From an uncultured Eubacteriales bacterium (GTDB lineage: Bacteria > Bacillota > Clostridia > Oscillospirales > Acutalibacteraceae), in the NCBI GenBank assembly GCA_934446475.1, contig CAKSEH010000001.1, forward strand, positions 124,001 to 188,000: 64,000 nucleotides of DNA, read 5' to 3'. Shown piece after piece: positions 52,561 to 61,249 of this stretch. A model generated the notes under the pieces. It was not told the origin of the DNA. It worked only from the letters and a program-made list of their open reading frames with translations, and searched no databases. A program made the translations under genes and the position numbers. Every line of letters begins with the position of its first letter. Positions within the stretch are counted from its first letter, which is position 1.

Positions 52561-52647
52561 TTTTGGGCATAAACAGGGTGTTTGCCCAAAAAAAGGTCAC
52601 ATAAAATAAGTTTGTCCATTGAAAGTCGAAGTATTTTATGTTAAAAT
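52561..52647 (+). promoter_or_regulatory. Promoter region of the ATP synthase operon
   Basis: TTGAAA (52619-52624) and TAAAAT (52642-52647) are 17 nt apart, 32 nt before atpI. Upstream, TTTTGGGCA (52561-52569) and TGCCCAAAA (52583-52591) form a perfect 9-bp inverted repeat with no T-run, a possible regulator site. The remaining 52421-52560 stretch shows nothing else clear. Confidence 0.6.
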
Positions 52648-52679
52648 TATCGATGTAAATTCAAAAAAGGAGAGCTTTG

Positions 52680-53060
52680 ATGAAAAGAGCAGATGAAACC
52701 GTAAAAATGGAAACCGTTTACATTGCGGCTGCTGTTATTATTCTCAGTGCACTTATGCAATCGGTATTCCTTATATTAAGGCGTTGGGACTATACTGTCC
52801 TTTTAGGTAATTTGTTGAGCGGCGGCGTTGCAGTGCTTAATTTTTTCCTTATGGGATACACTATTCAGTGTGCTTCCGATAAGGATTCCGACAAATCAAA
52901 AACTTTCATAAGAGGCTCACAGGCACTCAGGACGGTTCTCCTTTTTGCGGTTGCGGCGCTCGGTGTGGGACTTAATTGCTTCAACAATGTTGCAGTGATA
53001 GTTCCGTTGTTTTTTCCGAGAATAGCCGCCGGAATAAGACCCGTGTTTATGAAAAAGTAA
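52680..53060 (+). CDS. Putative ATP synthase subunit I (AtpI-like)
   Basis: 126 residues with four membrane helices (ETVYIAAAVIILSALMQSVF, YTVLLGNLLSGGVAVLNFF and two in the C-terminal half), the size and position of AtpI, directly before atpB. AtpI helps c-ring assembly or ion supply in other bacteria. Sequence conservation of AtpI is low, so the call depends mainly on topology and operon position. The ATG at 52680 has GGAG 7 nt upstream; a TTG at 52677 is also in frame. Confidence 0.7.
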   Translation: MKRADETVKMETVYIAAAVIILSALMQSVFLILRRWDYTVLLGNLLSGGVAVLNFFLMGYTIQCASDKDSDKSKTFIRGSQALRTVLLFAVAALGVGLNCFNNVAVIVPLFFPRIAAGIRPVFMKK

Positions 53061-53079
53061 TGAAGGGCGGTGATACTGT

Positions 53080-53991
53080 TTGGAAGAAAAAAGCTTTAAA
53101 TTCAAAGCGGTCGATATTGTTCTTCTGATACTTACCGCTTTGCCGATAATCTGCGGTATTGTCCTTAAAATTCTTTATACACCGCAGACCGAAGGAATAG
53201 AAATAACCGGAGCTCTGATATATTTTACCGCAAAGGCGCCTGTAAGCAACCTTATAATAACCGAATCGCAGATAAATTCCTGGCTTGTGATCGTTTCGAT
53301 TTTCTTTGCCTGTCTTTATCTTACCCACGGTTTAAAGAGCAGCGGTAAAATTTCAAAACGGCAGATACTTTGCGAATGGATAATAGAGAAAACCGAAAAT
53401 ATGGTAAACAACGATATGGGTGAATATTTCAAAAATTTTGCCCCGTTCATTGCGGCAATAATGGCACTTTCCGCTTTTTCGAGTCTCCTGTCGCTTTTTG
53501 GGATGTATCCGCCGACATCGGATCTTAACGTAGTTGCAGGTTGGGCGGTTCTTGTTTTCATTCTTATAACCTACTATAAAATGAAATGCGGACCGGTTCA
53601 GTATTTAAAAAGCTTTGCCGAGCCCGTGCCGTTCTTAGCGCCGCTCAATATTATAAGCGAATTTGCAACACCTGTTTCTATGGCATTCCGTCATTACGGC
53701 AATGTTTTATCCGGATCGGTTATAGCAACTCTAGTTGCGGCAGGCCTTGCGGGACTGTCTAAGGCGGTATTCGGGTGGCTGCCCGAAACACTTTCGAGTG
53801 TGCCGTTTTTAAGGATAGGTGTTCCCGCCGTGCTGTCGGTTTATTTTGATATTTTCAGCGGATGTTTGCAAGCATTTATTTTTGCTATGCTTACTATGCT
53901 GTATGTTTCGGGAGGATTCCCCGAAGACCTTTACAGAAAAAGGCAGGAAAAGAAAAAACTTAAAAAGAAAATCAAAACGGAGGTAAATTAA
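53080..53991 (+). CDS. atpB: F-type ATP synthase subunit a
   Basis: 303-residue stator channel subunit of F0. The essential Arg of helix 4 is in TPVSMAFRHYGNVLSG. The N-terminal extension is long (about 80 residues before the first core helix pair). The start is TTG, with GGCGGTGAT upstream. It conducts the coupling ion to the c ring; given the c-subunit motif this is probably Na+. Confidence 0.93.
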   Translation: MEEKSFKFKAVDIVLLILTALPIICGIVLKILYTPQTEGIEITGALIYFTAKAPVSNLIITESQINSWLVIVSIFFACLYLTHGLKSSGKISKRQILCEWIIEKTENMVNNDMGEYFKNFAPFIAAIMALSAFSSLLSLFGMYPPTSDLNVVAGWAVLVFILITYYKMKCGPVQYLKSFAEPVPFLAPLNIISEFATPVSMAFRHYGNVLSGSVIATLVAAGLAGLSKAVFGWLPETLSSVPFLRIGVPAVLSVYFDIFSGCLQAFIFAMLTMLYVSGGFPEDLYRKRQEKKKLKKKIKTEVN

Positions 53992-53992
53992 A

Positions 53993-54277
53993 ATGTTAGA
54001 ACTTGCTATCGGTATTATTTTAGGTGGATGCGCCCTCGGCGCAGGCGTGGCTATGATTGCGGGTATCGGACCCGGCATAGGCGAAGGTAACGCAGTTGCA
54101 AAAGCGTGTGAGGCTATAGGAAGACAGCCCGAATGTAAAGGTCCCGTAACAACTACAATGCTTATGGGCTGCGCTGTCGCCGAAACAACCGGTCTTTATG
54201 CTCTTGTTATCGCAATACTTCTTATTTTCGTTGCGCCCAACAAGCTTGTTGATATTCTTTTATCGGCGATAAAATAA
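53993..54277 (+). CDS. atpE: F-type ATP synthase subunit c, Na+-type ion site
   Basis: 94 residues forming a two-helix hairpin with a polar loop RQPECKG. The ion site differs from H+-type c subunits. Helix 1 has GIGPGIGEGN with Glu31, and helix 2 has AVAETTGLY with Val62, Glu64, Thr65 and Thr66. In Na+-type c subunits such as Ilyobacter the corresponding positions are Gln32, Val63, Glu65, Ser66. Replacement of the Gln by a second Glu matches the two-carboxylate Na+ motif described for Fusobacterium nucleatum. I therefore predict Na+ coupling. Confidence 0.93.
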   Translation: MLELAIGIILGGCALGAGVAMIAGIGPGIGEGNAVAKACEAIGRQPECKGPVTTTMLMGCAVAETTGLYALVIAILLIFVAPNKLVDILLSAIK

Positions 54278-54289
54278 GGAGCTGAGATT

Positions 54290-54796
54290 ATGCAGAGTCT
54301 TGATGTCATATCGATAAATATATGGCAGATAATCATATCGCTTTTAAATCTCGTGCTTTTGTTTTTCATACTTAAAAAATTTTTATACAAACCCGTTAAA
54401 AAGACCGTTGCCGAACGAAAGGCGAGCATTGAAGCCGAATACGAAAAGGCAGACGGTGCTTTAAAAGAAGCTCAGAGCAAAAAAGAAGACTACGAAAACA
54501 AGCTTGCCGCAGCGGAAAGTGAAGCCGAAAGTATTATAAACGAAGCTTCAAAAACTGCGGATAATGTTTCCGAGCAAAAGCTTAAAGAGGCAAAAGAAAA
54601 GGCAGACTATATGATAAGAAATGCCAGGAGCGTTATTGAGCTTGAACAGAAAAAGGCTGTATCGGATATGAAAAAGGAGATTGCAGAGTCGGCGTCACAG
54701 CTTACCGAAAAGCTGCTTGAGCGTGAGATCAATGAAGACGATCACAAACAGCTTATCGACTCTTTCATTTCAAAAATAGGTGAAGAAGATGACTGA
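54290..54796 (+). CDS. atpF: F-type ATP synthase subunit b
   Basis: 168 residues: one N-terminal membrane helix (IWQIIISLLNLVLLFFILKK), then a long charged coiled coil typical of the peripheral stalk. GGAG lies shortly before the ATG. The 3' end overlaps atpH by 8 nt. Confidence 0.94.
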   Translation: MQSLDVISINIWQIIISLLNLVLLFFILKKFLYKPVKKTVAERKASIEAEYEKADGALKEAQSKKEDYENKLAAAESEAESIINEASKTADNVSEQKLKEAKEKADYMIRNARSVIELEQKKAVSDMKKEIAESASQLTEKLLEREINEDDHKQLIDSFISKIGEEDD

Positions 54797-55319
54797 AGCT
54801 GCTAAAGAATATGCCGGTGCTCTTTTTGAACTTGCCTGTGAAGAAAAAAAAGAAAATGAGGTTTTTTCACAGCTTAAAGCTGTAGAAAGCGAATTTAAAG
54901 CTCATCCCGATTATATCGATATTCTTTCATCGCCGGATATATCGGTTGATAAAAGGTGCCGAATGATTGAAGAGGCTTTTGAGAAAAGCGTTTTCGAATA
55001 TGTGGTTTCATTTCTTGCGCTTATTATTAAAAACAGCCGTATAAGAGATTATTCCGACTTTGTTTATGAATATGAGCTTATGCTTATGCAAAAAAACCGC
55101 ATATCAAAAGCAGTCGTCACAAGCGCCTTTGAGCTTTCGGACAGTGAAAAGCAGAAACTTACCGACAAGCTCGAGAAATTGAGCGGTAAAAAGGTTGAAG
55201 CCGTTTACAAAATCGATAAAAGCCTTATAGGCGGGCTTACCGTGTTTATTGACGGTAAGATTATGGACGGAAGTCTTAAAAATTCAATAAAAGAAGTAAA
55301 GGAGGAGCTCGACAAATGA
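54789..55319 (+). CDS. atpH: F-type ATP synthase subunit delta
   Basis: 176-residue stalk subunit linking b to the alpha subunits. The N-terminal six-helix domain starts EAAKEYAGALFELA, and the C-terminal signature GGLTVFIDGKIMDGSLKN is clear. I choose the ATG at 54789, with AGGTG upstream; GTG at 54780 is the in-frame alternative. It overlaps atpA by 4 nt. Confidence 0.94.
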   Translation: MTEAAKEYAGALFELACEEKKENEVFSQLKAVESEFKAHPDYIDILSSPDISVDKRCRMIEEAFEKSVFEYVVSFLALIIKNSRIRDYSDFVYEYELMLMQKNRISKAVVTSAFELSDSEKQKLTDKLEKLSGKKVEAVYKIDKSLIGGLTVFIDGKIMDGSLKNSIKEVKEELDK

Positions 55320-56809
55320 GTGTAAGTACCGAAGAGATCGGCAGCATTATAAAAGAGCAGATAAGAAATTATAAATCAAAGGCTCAGATGACCGAAACCG
55401 GAACTGTAATACTCGTAGGAGACGGTATCGCAAGGGTGTACGGTCTAAAGGACTGTATGTCATCGGAGCTTCTTGAATTTGAGGACGGCAGTTACGGTGT
55501 TGCCCAAAATCTTGAAGAAGAAACCGTTTCGGTTGCCGTTCTTTCAGATAACAACAACATAAAGGAAGGCACCAAAGTAAGCCTTACGGGAAAGGTCCTT
55601 TCGGTGCCTGTCGGAGAAGGTCTGCTCGGAAGAGTTGTGGACGCACTCGGAAAACCTATCGACGGCAAAGGTCCCATAGAATACGCCGAAACACGACCTG
55701 TTGAGCAAGAAGCTCCGGGAATAATTGAGAGGGAAAGCGTTTCGGTTCCGCTGCAGACGGGTATTAAAGCTATAGACGGTATGATACCTATAGGAAGAGG
55801 ACAGCGAGAACTTATAATAGGCGACCGCCAGACAGGTAAGACCGAAATTGCAATCGACACCATTATAAATCAGAAAAACAGCGGAGTTATATGCATATAT
55901 GTTGCAATAGGTCAAAAAAACAGCTCTGTTGTTCAGCTTGCAAACGAGCTTGAAAAAGCCGGGGCTATGGAACATACCATAATAGTTTCGGCATCTGCCT
56001 CTCAGAGCGCTCCGCTTCAGTATATATCGCCCTATTCGGGCTGCGCTATGGCGGAATATTTCAGAGAGCAAGGCAAAGATGTGCTCATAGTTTACGACGA
56101 TCTTTCAAAACACGCCGTAGCTTACCGTGCACTCTCCCTGCTTATTCGCAGACCGCCCGGCAGGGAAGCATATCCCGGAGACGTTTTCTATCTCCATTCA
56201 AGACTGCTTGAGAGAGCAGCCTGTGTATCAAAAGAGTACGGCGGCGGTTCAATAACCGCACTTCCTATTATCGAAACGCAGGCAGGAGATGTCTCGGCGT
56301 ATATTCCGACCAACGTTATATCAATAACCGACGGTCAGATATTCCTTGAGACCGAGCTTTTCCACGCAGGAATAATGCCTGCGATAAACCCAGGTATATC
56401 GGTAAGCCGTGTCGGAGGCTCCGCACAGCTCAAAGCTATGAAGAAAGTATCGGGAGAGCTTAAACTTCTTTATTCGCAGTACAGGGAACTTGAATCATTT
56501 GCGCAGTTCGGAAGCGATCTTGATGCAGACACAAAGGCAAGACTTGCCCTCGGAGAAAGAATAGTTGAGGTTTTAAAACAAAAACGAAATTCTCCTGTTT
56601 CGGCGGGCTGTCAGGTTGCAATAATCTATGCCGTTATCAACGGTTATCTTGACAGTACCCCCGTTGAAGGCGTATCGGATTACGAACAAAAGCTTTACAG
56701 GCTGCTGCATTCAAAATATCAAGACCTTCTTGACCGTTTTGAGGCCGGTTTCTATGAGGAAAGCGACGTTGAAAGATTAAAGCAGGCTCTTGATGAGATG
56801 AAGGTGTAA
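55316..56809 (+). CDS. atpA: F-type ATP synthase subunit alpha
   Basis: 497-residue non-catalytic nucleotide-binding subunit. Walker A is GDRQTGKTEIAI, and the region VIVYDDLSKHAVAYR is the Walker B side. AINPGISVSRVGGSAQ matches the alpha signature. Length is near normal. Confidence 0.97.
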   Translation: MSVSTEEIGSIIKEQIRNYKSKAQMTETGTVILVGDGIARVYGLKDCMSSELLEFEDGSYGVAQNLEEETVSVAVLSDNNNIKEGTKVSLTGKVLSVPVGEGLLGRVVDALGKPIDGKGPIEYAETRPVEQEAPGIIERESVSVPLQTGIKAIDGMIPIGRGQRELIIGDRQTGKTEIAIDTIINQKNSGVICIYVAIGQKNSSVVQLANELEKAGAMEHTIIVSASASQSAPLQYISPYSGCAMAEYFREQGKDVLIVYDDLSKHAVAYRALSLLIRRPPGREAYPGDVFYLHSRLLERAACVSKEYGGGSITALPIIETQAGDVSAYIPTNVISITDGQIFLETELFHAGIMPAINPGISVSRVGGSAQLKAMKKVSGELKLLYSQYRELESFAQFGSDLDADTKARLALGERIVEVLKQKRNSPVSAGCQVAIIYAVINGYLDSTPVEGVSDYEQKLYRLLHSKYQDLLDRFEAGFYEESDVERLKQALDEMKV

Positions 56810-56812
56810 GCT

Positions 56813-57613
56813 ATGGGAGCAGATACAAAAGCTCTTCGCACCCGTATAAAAAGCGTTGACTCAACTCTTCATCTTACAAAAGCTATGGGGCTTGTCGCTT
56901 CATCAAAAATACGGAGGGCAAGCGAACATATGGCAGCTGCGAGAGAGTACAGCGACAGTTTAAACAGCATTATCCGTATGCTTTCGTCCTCAAGAGAATG
57001 TCTTAAAAGCCCCTATATGCAAAAAAGGGACGGAATCAAAAGGGTTATTGTTATTGCAGGAGACAGAGGCCTTGCAGGAGGATATAACGCAAATGTGTTC
57101 AAAGAGGCTGCAAAATTTTCGGGCAGCGAGATTATCCCCATAGGGAAAAGGGCCTGCGAAAGATTTTCAAAACCTCTTGTTACATCGGAGCACTTTTCAC
57201 TCAAAGACTCTCACGACCTTGCAAAAACGCTTTGTGAGGATTTTAAAGACGGTAAATATTCGGAACTTTATATAGTTGCAACAAAATATGTATCTATGAT
57301 GACGCAGGAGGCCTTTTCATTCAAAGTACTCCCCCTATCAGCTGAGGATGCGTCATCGGGTATACAGGCGATTTTTGAGCCCGACGAAGAATCCGTTTTA
57401 AACCGTGCGGTACTTGAATATGTATCGGGTATAATATCCTGCTGTGTTAAGGAAAGCTTTGCCTGCGAAGTGGCAGCAAGGCGCAACGCAATGGACAGCG
57501 CCGGCAAAAACGCAAAACAGATGATATCCGATCTGACGCTTAAATATAACCGTGCACGTCAGGGCGCAATAACTCAGGAAATAACCGAAATAGTTGCCGG
57601 AAGCGGCATATGA
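56813..57613 (+). CDS. atpG: F-type ATP synthase subunit gamma
   Basis: 266-residue rotor shaft. The N-terminal helix (RTRIKSVDSTLHLTKAMGLV) and C-terminal helix (NRARQGAITQEITEIVAG) that make the coiled coil are intact; the central Rossmann-like part is slightly short compared with the usual 285-290 residues. It overlaps or abuts atpD. Confidence 0.95.
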   Translation: MGADTKALRTRIKSVDSTLHLTKAMGLVASSKIRRASEHMAAAREYSDSLNSIIRMLSSSRECLKSPYMQKRDGIKRVIVIAGDRGLAGGYNANVFKEAAKFSGSEIIPIGKRACERFSKPLVTSEHFSLKDSHDLAKTLCEDFKDGKYSELYIVATKYVSMMTQEAFSFKVLPLSAEDASSGIQAIFEPDEESVLNRAVLEYVSGIISCCVKESFACEVAARRNAMDSAGKNAKQMISDLTLKYNRARQGAITQEITEIVAGSGI

Positions 57614-57627
57614 AAGGAGCTATTAAA

Positions 57628-59028
57628 TTGGATAGTCAGCATAAAGGCAGAGTCTGCCAGGTAATGGGACCGGTAGTCGATGTCCGCTTTGAGGACGGTG
57701 ATCTGCCCCCTATATACAATGCTCTTACCGTGCCGATAGGCGAAAAAACTCTAACGGTTGAAGTAGCACAGCATATCGGCGATAACACTGTAAGATGCAT
57801 AGCTATGGCATCAACAGACGGTCTTAAGAGAAGCACCGAAGTTACGGATACCGGCAAACCGATAAGCGTTCCGGTAGGAAGGGAAACGCTCGGCAGGATA
57901 TTCAATGTTTTAGGCGAAGCGGTTGACAACAAACCTGCCCCCGAAACTAAGGAGCGTTGGGATATTCACCGAAGCGCTCCCGATTATGACGAACTTTCAA
58001 CCTCGGCTGAAATACTTGAAACCGGTATAAAGGTAATAGACCTCATATGCCCGTATTCAAAAGGCGGAAAAATCGGACTTTTCGGCGGCGCCGGAGTCGG
58101 AAAAACCGTTCTTATTATGGAGCTTATAAATAATATTGCAAAGGTACACGGCGGTCTTTCGGTATTTACCGGCGTAGGCGAAAGAACGAGAGAAGGAAAC
58201 GACCTTTACAATGAAATGAAACAGTCCGGAGTTTTGTCAAACACCGCCTTGGTTTACGGTCAGATGAATGAACCGCCCGGCGCAAGAATGAGAGTTGCCC
58301 TTTCGGGACTTACTATGGCGGAATATTTCAGAGACAAAGAAAATCAGGATGTTCTTCTTTTTATCGATAACATATTCAGATTTACTCAGGCAGGAAGCGA
58401 GGTTTCTGCCTTGCTCGGAAGAATGCCCTCCGCAGTAGGATATCAGCCGACGCTCGCAAACGAAATGGGAGCGCTCCAAGAAAGAATAACCTCAACAAAA
58501 AAGGGTTCAATAACTTCTGTTCAGGCGGTTTACGTTCCTGCGGACGATCTTACCGACCCTGCCCCTGCAACGACCTTTGCTCACCTTGACGCAACGACGG
58601 TTCTTTCAAGAAGTATTTCTTCACAGGGTATTTATCCCGCAGTCGATCCTCTTGAATCCACGAGCCGTATCCTCTCCCCCGATATTCTCGGCGAAGAGCA
58701 TTACAAAGTCGCCCGTGAGGTTCAAAGAATATTGCAGCGTTATCAGGAACTTATGGATATTATAGCCATAATGGGAATGGATGAGCTTTCGGATGAAGAC
58801 AAACTGCTTGTAGGCAGAGCAAGAAAAATTCAGCGTTTCCTCTCCCAGCCGTTTACCGTATCCGAAAAGTTCACGGGAATACCGGGAACCTATGTTTCTC
58901 TTAAGGAAACCGTAAGAGGTTTTAAGGAGATAATCGAAGGAAAGCACGATGATCTTCCGGAATCCGCTTTCCTGTTTGTGGGCACCATAGATGAGGCTGT
59001 CGAAAAAGCCGAAAGGGAAAAGAAATGA
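57628..59028 (+). CDS. atpD: F-type ATP synthase subunit beta
   Basis: 466-residue catalytic subunit. Walker A is GGAGVGKTVLIMEL, catalytic Glu lies in GVGERTREGNDL, and the DELSD equivalent is MDELSDEDK. The start is TTG at 57628 (LDSQHKGRVCQVMG), 8 nt after AAGGAG. An ATG at 57610 overlaps the atpG stop in ATGA style, but its Shine-Dalgarno site is poor and the resulting extra six residues are absent from typical beta N-termini. Confidence 0.97.
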   Translation: MDSQHKGRVCQVMGPVVDVRFEDGDLPPIYNALTVPIGEKTLTVEVAQHIGDNTVRCIAMASTDGLKRSTEVTDTGKPISVPVGRETLGRIFNVLGEAVDNKPAPETKERWDIHRSAPDYDELSTSAEILETGIKVIDLICPYSKGGKIGLFGGAGVGKTVLIMELINNIAKVHGGLSVFTGVGERTREGNDLYNEMKQSGVLSNTALVYGQMNEPPGARMRVALSGLTMAEYFRDKENQDVLLFIDNIFRFTQAGSEVSALLGRMPSAVGYQPTLANEMGALQERITSTKKGSITSVQAVYVPADDLTDPAPATTFAHLDATTVLSRSISSQGIYPAVDPLESTSRILSPDILGEEHYKVAREVQRILQRYQELMDIIAIMGMDELSDEDKLLVGRARKIQRFLSQPFTVSEKFTGIPGTYVSLKETVRGFKEIIEGKHDDLPESAFLFVGTIDEAVEKAEREKK

Positions 59029-59285
59029 ATACCTTTAACCTCAAAATAGCCTCGCCCGAAGGGGAAATATTCAAAGGTAACGCTTATGCCGTATACCTAA
59101 GGGGCAGCGAGGGCGACCTTGCCGTTATGGCAGGGCACATACCTTTTGTCACCTCAGTTGTGGAATGTGACTGTAAAGTCGAGCTTCCGGACGGCGGCGA
59201 AAAAACAGGTCACCTTTCAGGCGGAATACTCACGGTTTCAAAGGATGAGACCGTCCTGTTATCGGACAGTTTCTATTGGAACTGA
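59025..59285 (+). CDS. atpC: F-type ATP synthase subunit epsilon lacking the C-terminal helices
   Basis: 86 residues only; most bacterial epsilon subunits have 130-140. The beta-sandwich domain is present (FNLKIASPEGEIFKG, GDLAVMAGHIPFVTSV, HLSGGILTVSKDETVLLSDS). The frame then ends with a proper stop, so the two-helix C-terminal domain that inhibits ATP hydrolysis is absent. No frameshifted continuation is visible in the 26 nt before the terminator, so this is a natural short form, not a truncation artefact. Confidence 0.92.
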   Translation: MNTFNLKIASPEGEIFKGNAYAVYLRGSEGDLAVMAGHIPFVTSVVECDCKVELPDGGEKTGHLSGGILTVSKDETVLLSDSFYWN

Positions 59286-59310
59286 TGTAAAACATAAAAA
59301 GATATAATAC

Positions 59311-59358
59311 AAAAAGACAGAGGTCTCACCGAGAAAACGGTAAAACCTCTGCCTTTTT
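59311..59358. terminator. Terminator after the ATP synthase operon
   Basis: AAAAAGaCAGAGGT (59311-59324) pairs with ACCTCTGcCTTTTT (59344-59357). T-rich on both sides, so it also serves the convergent TetR gene. Confidence 0.85.
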
Positions 59359-59929
59359 AATTGTTTTCGGCTTCTTTGCAACGCCGTATTATTTCGTCCG
59401 ACATTCCTTTACACACCGAGAACATCGTTTTAACTTCATTTATCGCATTCTCCGGCATACCGCTCGCAAGCCAGTCTATATAAGCGCCGAAAAGCGTACA
59501 TTTGAAAAACTTTTTGATTATTATTTTCTCGGTTTCGGCAATATTTTTATCTTTGAGCGCAGAGTCTATATAAGTATCAACAACATAACCGCAAAACTGC
59601 ATAAGACTTTTTTCAAACATATCCCTGTTTAAAGATGTATAAATGTGCAGCATTGCTTTTTTATTTTTAAGAATATAATTAAATCCGGCGGAAAAGCACT
59701 CGTCGATATCCGTAAGGTCAGGGTATTCATCAAGCAAATTATCGAAAACCTCGGTTATAAGTTCCTCAAGCAGAGCGGGAATATCCTGAAAATGGTAATA
59801 AAAAGAGTTACGATTTATTCCGCACCGCTCAACGATATCTCTGACGCTTATTTTATTAAGCGGCCGCTCATTAAGCAGTTCCATAAATGATTCTTTTATT
59901 GCTTTTTTGGTAAAATTAGGCACCGGCAT
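59357..59929 (-). CDS. TetR/AcrR-family regulator
   Basis: 190 residues. The N-terminal helix-turn-helix is KISVRDIVERCGINRNSFYY, followed by HFQDIPALLEELITEV. The C-terminal half is all-helical and matches the clostridial TetR group often found near membrane or lipid genes. It is divergent from the GT8 gene, which it may control, although the ligand is unknown. Confidence 0.88.
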   Translation of the reverse strand: MPVPNFTKKAIKESFMELLNERPLNKISVRDIVERCGINRNSFYYHFQDIPALLEELITEVFDNLLDEYPDLTDIDECFSAGFNYILKNKKAMLHIYTSLNRDMFEKSLMQFCGYVVDTYIDSALKDKNIAETEKIIIKKFFKCTLFGAYIDWLASGMPENAINEVKTMFSVCKGMSDEIIRRCKEAENN

Positions 59930-59945
59930 ACCCCCTCAATATTTT

Positions 59946-59974
59946 ATTTTACATTTTCGGTCGAAATCTGTCAA
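59946..59974 (-). promoter_or_regulatory. Promoter of the tetR-like gene
   Basis: On the minus strand TTGACA (59969-59974) and TAAAAT (59946-59951) are 17 nt apart. A GTCAA/TTGAC inverted pair (59970-59974 and 59989-59993) spans the divergent region and may be an operator. Confidence 0.6.
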
Positions 59975-60061
59975 CTGTTATTTATATCTTGACTTTGCAG
60001 TTAAAATATATAATAATCTATATAATAAAAATAAATGCACCGTAAGGAGAGTTTTTACAAT

Positions 60062-60877
60062 ATGAATATTCTTGTAACTCTGAATTCAGGCTATATTAAA
60101 CAGCTTAAAATAATGTTATCATCGCTCAAACAGTCAAATCAAAGCACTCCGATTTCACTCTGTGTTCTTCACTCTTCGCTTACAGACGGAGATATTAAAG
60201 ACATAGCTTCCGTCCTTTCCGCAAAAGACAGCATCTTACCTATCAGGGCAAATGCCGATGAATTCAGCAATGCCCCCACTACCGACCGTTACCCGTTTGA
60301 GATGTATTACAGAATTTTTGCTGCGGATTATCTTCCGTCCTCTCTTGACAGGATACTTTATCTTGATCCGGATATAATAGTAAAAGGCTCGCTCTCAGAG
60401 CTTTATAATATGCCGCTTGAAAAATGCCTGATAGCTGCCGCATCGCATGTCGGAAAAGTTATGACGAAAATCAATACCAAGCGTTTAAGCGAGGAGAAAA
60501 ACGATATTCCCTACATAAATTCCGGAGTTATGCTTATGAATCTCGAAAGGTTGAGAAAAGAGCAATCAAAAGATAAGGTTTTTGAGTATATTGAAAAATA
60601 TAAAGAACGCCTTATACTTCCCGATCAGGATATAATAAGCGGACTGTACGGAAACGATATAACGCTTATAGATCCGTATATTTACAATATGACGGAGCGT
60701 ATGTTTGCGCTGCATCCCGATTCACAATCCTGGCTTAATTTAAAGTGGGTGAAAGAAAATTCGGTAATAATACATTACTGCGGAAGAAATAAGCCCTGGA
60801 AGTCGGGTTATGTCGGCTCTCTTGATGTTTTTTACAAACAGGCGGAAGAAATTTATGAGTCAAACTCAACGGATTAA
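60062..60877 (+). CDS. Glycosyltransferase family 8 protein
   Basis: 271 residues. The DxD motif binding the nucleotide-sugar metal is RILYLDPDIIVKG. The N-terminus MNILVTLNSGYIKQLKIML and INSGVMLMNLERLR, plus the C-terminal IIHYCGRNKPWKSGY, are typical of GT8 (retaining galactosyl/glucosyltransferases). No signal or membrane helix. ATG at 60062 follows AAGGAG at 12 nt; the in-frame ATG at 60035 has no ribosome-binding site. The acceptor is unknown. Confidence 0.9.
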   Translation: MNILVTLNSGYIKQLKIMLSSLKQSNQSTPISLCVLHSSLTDGDIKDIASVLSAKDSILPIRANADEFSNAPTTDRYPFEMYYRIFAADYLPSSLDRILYLDPDIIVKGSLSELYNMPLEKCLIAAASHVGKVMTKINTKRLSEEKNDIPYINSGVMLMNLERLRKEQSKDKVFEYIEKYKERLILPDQDIISGLYGNDITLIDPYIYNMTERMFALHPDSQSWLNLKWVKENSVIIHYCGRNKPWKSGYVGSLDVFYKQAEEIYESNSTD

Positions 60878-60888
60878 ATGCCAAATGC

Positions 60889-61245
60889 TTAACCGACCTC
60901 TCGGGTCCGGCTCTCGTGCTTTTCATAATAACCGATAAGATTGCCGTTATCATCTCTGAGCGCCACCATATAGATATCGCTGTTTTTCTTTACATTAAAA
61001 TGTGTAAAAACAATATTTTTATCCTTATCTTCAATAAAAGACCGAACAACAGATTTAATTATATCGTTTGAACGGTTATTATGGCAGTCTAGAATGCTCT
61101 TTCCTATAAGAGCAGCCCCTCCGCTTTTGGAATAATTTTTTATTGCCGCAGGATTCATATATATTATCTTATGCTCTGTATTGCAGACAACAACAGGAGA
61201 AGTGTCCTGCTCAATAATGCTTTTAAAAAATGCTCCGAGTTCCAT
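60889..61245 (-). CDS. Stand-alone PAS domain protein
   Basis: 118 residues making up essentially one PAS sensory domain (IIEQDTSPVVVCNTEHKIIY, NPAAIKNYSKSGGAALIGKS, and a final strand pair around MVALRDDNGNLIGYYE). There is no output domain. GGAG lies 8 nt before the ATG at 61245; the frame's upstream ATG lies inside the GNAT gene. Cotranscribed with GNAT 4 nt upstream. Ligand and partner unknown. Confidence 0.82.
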   Translation of the reverse strand: MELGAFFKSIIEQDTSPVVVCNTEHKIIYMNPAAIKNYSKSGGAALIGKSILDCHNNRSNDIIKSVVRSFIEDKDKNIVFTHFNVKKNSDIYMVALRDDNGNLIGYYEKHESRTREVG

Positions 61246-61249
61246 AAAA

